Positions 60,665 to 64,000 of a DNA stretch of 64,000 nt are shown piece after piece. Under the pieces are notes generated by a model. It searched no databases. It was not told the DNA's origin and worked only from the letters and a program-made list of their open reading frames with translations. Source of the stretch: Panonychus citri (lineage: Eukaryota > Arthropoda > Arachnida > Trombidiformes > Tetranychidae). The stretch lies in assembly GCF_014898815.1 (NCBI RefSeq), contig NW_026515505.1, positions 248,001-312,000 on the forward strand, in the 5' to 3' direction. A program made the position numbers and the translations under genes. Every line of letters starts with the position of its first letter. Position 1 is the stretch's first letter.

Positions 60665-60988
60665 TGCAGCTTTCACCATGTTCCTGTACCTGATTGATCA
60701 TGAAAATTTGAAAGAGCTTTCGAAGAAGCCTCGAACTCACCAGGAACAAGTGGATACTATTCTGATTATATCTATCCAGTTAATCATCAAATGTCAGGAT
60801 TAATTAAAAGAATAATGGATCTAATAGGAAACTGGCCATTCGAATTGAGAAAGCGAGTGAATCCTAAATGGAAACCATCACCTTCATATGATGAAGATTC
60901 GTTTGTGACAGGAGATAGAATTCTCAATCCGCCATATGATATTGACATAAATAAGTTCGCTAAGTATCGAAAACTTCGACGCCGTTAA
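60665..60988 (+). pseudogene. Out-of-frame end of the element B accessory gene
   Basis: Right after the stop at 60664, the protein-like signal continues in another phase (VDAAFTMFLYLIDHE, 60660-60705), matching the end of the exonuclease domain in element A. It then returns to the original phase (FERAFEEASNSPG onward) and runs to a stop at 60986-60988 with a basic end (KYRKLRRR). Two compensating one-base changes about 50 bp apart would explain this. They could be real mutations, sequencing errors or, less likely, something programmed. Confidence 0.6.
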
Positions 60989-61060
60989 TCTTCCCTTGCT
61001 TTGACCTGATAAGATCAAATCGAGCCGAAGATTATCTTCGATCAGCCGAAGTCTTCGTCA

Positions 61061-61072
61061 ACAAGGGGGCTA
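61061..61072 (+). other. Polypurine tract of element B
   Basis: ACAAGGGGGCTA lies immediately before the 3' LTR, the expected place of the plus-strand primer. Confidence 0.7.
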
Positions 61073-61427
61073 TGTAAGGGATCTACATTAGATTATACTA
61101 GCTCCCCCTTTTGTCAATCTATCATTGGCTATTTGACACATCTAGATGAGTATTTAAGACTACATCTTAAATACAATCAACACACTTAATTACTAACCAG
61201 TGTCCTCTTTAAGTCACAATATATTTTTAATTGTTACTCATCAACACTTTCCGTTTCCTTTAGTGAACTTCACTCAGTATCTAATTAATCAATTACTAAT
61301 CTTTAATATTCAAATAAACATCATCTTAATCGTAATCACTTAATTCAGTTTGTTCAGTTGTAACGGTCCCTGGTCCTCATTTATTTTTATTTATTGCTAA
61401 TCGGTTTAATTATGTCCGTCCCTCACA
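61073..61427 (+). repeat. 3' LTR of element B (355 bp)
   Basis: Same length as the 5' LTR and, by eye, the same sequence throughout. It is followed by the GAGG target duplication. Confidence 0.95.
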
Positions 61428-61431
61428 GAGG

Positions 61432-64000
61432 GTTAGAACTTTTTTTTTAGAATATTATTCTTTCGAAAGTACAAGGAAAGTGATTGTCCAAGTTTCCGGA
61501 TAATAAGATTGATCAATTTTGTTGGACATCATTTCAGTTCAATCATTTATATGTATCAGTTTTATTTACATTTTTCACTTTGCATCTAAGAGGGAAATTT
61601 ATCACAGGGTGGTAATGGTGAATACAGGGTGGGTGGTGGATCTTTAATGAACCGAATCTTATCTAGTTAGGATAATGAACCTTACAGGATGAGCTTGATG
61701 ATGGGCGAAAGTTAAAAAGCTTTAACTGTTCATGCAAAAAGAATAGAATCAAAAGAATAGGAAATTTATGAATTTAGAATTTTTTTTCTCTCTCATCTTC
61801 ATTATTTTTCTCTTTCTTTTATCCTGATTAATATTATCTCTCTCCCACTCAGTTGATGACAGTTAGAAATTAACTGTCCCACTTCCTCCCACTCCGCCTT
61901 CATCTCCGGATCTCTCTTTCTCCTTTCATCAATTTCTACATTTTCATCATCATCTTCTTCATATCTCTTGCTCTCTCTCTCTCTCACCCGCTCTTCATTA
62001 TGGTGACTTAATGATCAGACGCATGATAATGATGAACACGCGTTTTTCCTATGACTAAATTTGCCCACTCTACAACTTCCCACCTTCACGAAGACAACTG
62101 AATCAAATGAGATTAATATAAAATTGTAATCATCTTCATCTTGTTAATGATTGCCAGCAAATATTATACAATAATATACATGATAATAGATGAGTAAATA
62201 GATATAAATACTGAACTTTTCAATCTACTTCTGTAAATAAGAATTGAGATTAATTCAAATGGTGATTACGTTGTTATATTATTTTCCCCACCGTTACCAT
62301 GACAAATTGATTAAGATAATTCAAATTTTCTTGATTATATTTAACCATAAAGATGAATATTAAATCATTGATGATAATGTAATAAACTTGTTAACTCTTA
62401 ATGATTATTATTCAGATTCATCATCATGAACTTTTGCTTGGTGAGAAGGAAAATGATCCAGATTAAGAAGGAAAATTCGAACTTAACTCATGATGATTAC
62501 CCTGAGTCAGAATTTATTATTATTTAATCTTCTTTACATGGTCAGAATGATATTCCATGATAATTTCAGGATTATTTTTACGATAATCAGATAATCTCAT
62601 TGAAAATTTAACTCTCGGAAAAGCAGCAAAAAAAGTTACTATAAATTCAATTGAAATAACTCAACCTCTGATTCTGATTCTGAAATTATTCAGTTGATAA
62701 TATTTTTCCATGTTTCTTATTACCATGATGATATATTTCAATAAAGTATCATTGGTCAAGTAGTTTTTTTTCAATAGAAGATAAAAGATTTGACCAATGA
62801 AAGGGAGGAATAGTAATTTAAGTTGAATTTTTTATTCGAAAATAAATTTCTCTCCAATTCTAAATTGGAAATTCAGTTGTTTCAATTTATTAGAATGAAA
62901 AAGTTATGAGTTATCATTTTTTTCCTTTTACCATAAAAAAAGATGATATTAACTTTCATCTCTTTTGGTAAGTCTCTTCATCCCTTTGGTCAGTTTATTC
63001 AATGTCCATCATAAATCCAATCTTCTGAGTTTAATCTTCATTTGCTTATCCCAAGGATTCAACTATTATTACTATCAAATAGAGCAGAATAATTTTCCTC
63101 TCTCTCTCTCTAACTGTTCAGGAAAGAAGTTTAATCTTAAATGTATCATGGCGGAGACAAAATTTCCATTGGTCAGTAAAGAGATTGGCTCAAGATGAAA
63201 TCATCTATTTGTTTCATCGAAGAGTAAATAATGTTCAGTGTTCAGCTGGAACTTGATAGATTGTATCATCTCGATATCATGAAATGTTGGTCAAGAGGAA
63301 GATGAAGATAATCATGAGAGAGGGTTAAAAGAGATTCAATTAGAGGAAGAATTTTGTTTTTTTCACTTTCACCGCCGACGAAGGTGTTACCATGTTTTCA
63401 TTCATTTTCGATTTCACTTCTTATTATCTTTATCTCTTTTTCTTCTTTTCCATGCAGTTCACAGGAATATCTTCCGAATTTTATTCCAAGTCAATTGTTT
63501 CATTTCTCTTCCTTTTTCTATCGATTGTTTTTAATCTTCTTCTTCATCTTGAGATTATCTCAATTCGTGTTTTCCAATTCCTTATAAACCTTTTTTTCCC
63601 TTTTTATTTCTTTTCGGTTTAACTTTGATTGGGAAAAAGAAAATAACAAATTCAATTGATTTCCACCGTCAATTCAATTCTGAATCTCATTGGAATTTTC
63701 TTGAGCTTCAATGAATTTCTCTCGCAACCCTGTCTCTCTCTCTCTTTCCTCTTATCCTTTTCATCTTGACTGAACTTTCAAGTTCACCTCTTACCTTTCA
63801 TTTACTTCTTATTCAGTGTGTTTATCTGATATACTGAATTTCCCCCTGAAATCGTAAAAATAATCAATCAAGGAATCAAATTCAAAAAATAACCTTCCAG
63901 TCAAATGGACACAGTTTACAAATTGAGAGTGAAAAATGAACCTCTTCAAATACAACAGTTTACTTTTCATTTTCCTGTTAATTTAGTCAAAATAATTTTA
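61432..64000. other. Host DNA right of element B, no gene seen
   Basis: AT-rich sequence with polypyrimidine tracts and TCATCATC words, continuous in style with 48291-51920, which it adjoined before the element B insertion. The short frames are low-complexity Phe/Ser/Leu-rich translations. No exon, RNA gene or repeat boundary was recognised. Confidence 0.6.

Larger units (their letters stand above)
51925..61427 (+). mobile_element. Element B: complete, young Ty3/gypsy-like LTR retrotransposon with accessory third gene (9503 bp)
   Basis: Two 355-bp LTRs (TG...CA) at 51925-52279 and 61073-61427 look identical by eye. They are flanked by GAGG at 51921-51924 and 61428-61431, a 4-bp target duplication. 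The internal order is primer-binding site, leader, one gag-pol frame, spacer with a 48-bp tandem repeat and TATA box, accessory gene, and polypurine tract. Reverse transcriptase precedes integrase (Ty3/gypsy order). Identical LTRs and an intact gag-pol imply a recent insertion. The accessory gene has a local frame disturbance near its exonuclease motif. At least eight copies of a CGAAGA-N2/3-TCTTCG palindrome are scattered through the element. Confidence 0.96.

Overview
The window is AT-rich eukaryotic DNA with short spliced introns (about 50-70 bp), standard-code open frames, many (TC)n tracts and long stretches dominated by degenerate TGATGATG/TCATCATC words. This fits an arthropod, and the style recalls acariform (spider-mite-like) genomes. 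That placement is a weak inference, because no host protein-coding gene could be recognised. Everything that reads clearly as protein belongs to three transposable elements inserted in gene-poor host sequence.

Element A (1-10473, minus strand, cut by the left window edge) is a Ty3/gypsy-like LTR retrotransposon with an 896-bp 5' LTR (9578-10473) and the first 81 bp of the 3' LTR. Its pol is broken by frame changes near 6440 and 5870. After integrase comes an extra gene in the position where other elements carry env. It is split near 2515 and encodes a Ser/Pro-rich N-terminus, a RING-like plus TRAF-type zinc-finger module, a REXO/GOR-like 3'-5' exonuclease fold with lost catalytic residues, and a long Ser/Thr-rich tail.

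10474-38899 is host DNA without a recognisable gene: microsatellites, TGATGATG-type low-complexity sequence and a few GC-richer islets that might be exons or conserved sites.

The CACTA/EnSpm-like DNA transposon (38902-48288) has 12-bp terminal inverted repeats, a 2-bp CA target duplication and subterminal arrays of TTGAGTCAA-type words. It carries a frameshifted transposase on the plus strand. Divergently transcribed from it are two paralogous spliced accessory genes on the minus strand: an upstream one that looks intact and a decayed downstream copy. Both have a region resembling a BEN domain. The divergent intergenic region contains a dense cluster of AGATAAG sites.

48291-51924 is again host DNA. 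Element B (51925-61427, plus strand) is a complete, apparently very young Ty3/gypsy-like retrotransposon with two 355-bp LTRs that look identical and a 4-bp GAGG duplication. It has one uninterrupted 1612-residue gag-pol frame, then a spacer with a 48-bp tandem repeat and a TATA box, then an accessory gene of the same kind as in element A. In B the exonuclease D-x-E, D and H residues are kept, but the last motif is split by a short frame excursion. Element B also contains at least eight copies of a perfect short palindrome, CGAAGA-N2/3-TCTTCG, scattered through coding and non-coding parts.

61432-64000 is host DNA again. The strongest candidate for an undescribed system is the RING/TRAF-finger plus exonuclease accessory gene shared by the two retrotransposons, together with its putative internal promoter. 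The palindrome family in element B and the paralogous accessory genes of the CACTA element come next.
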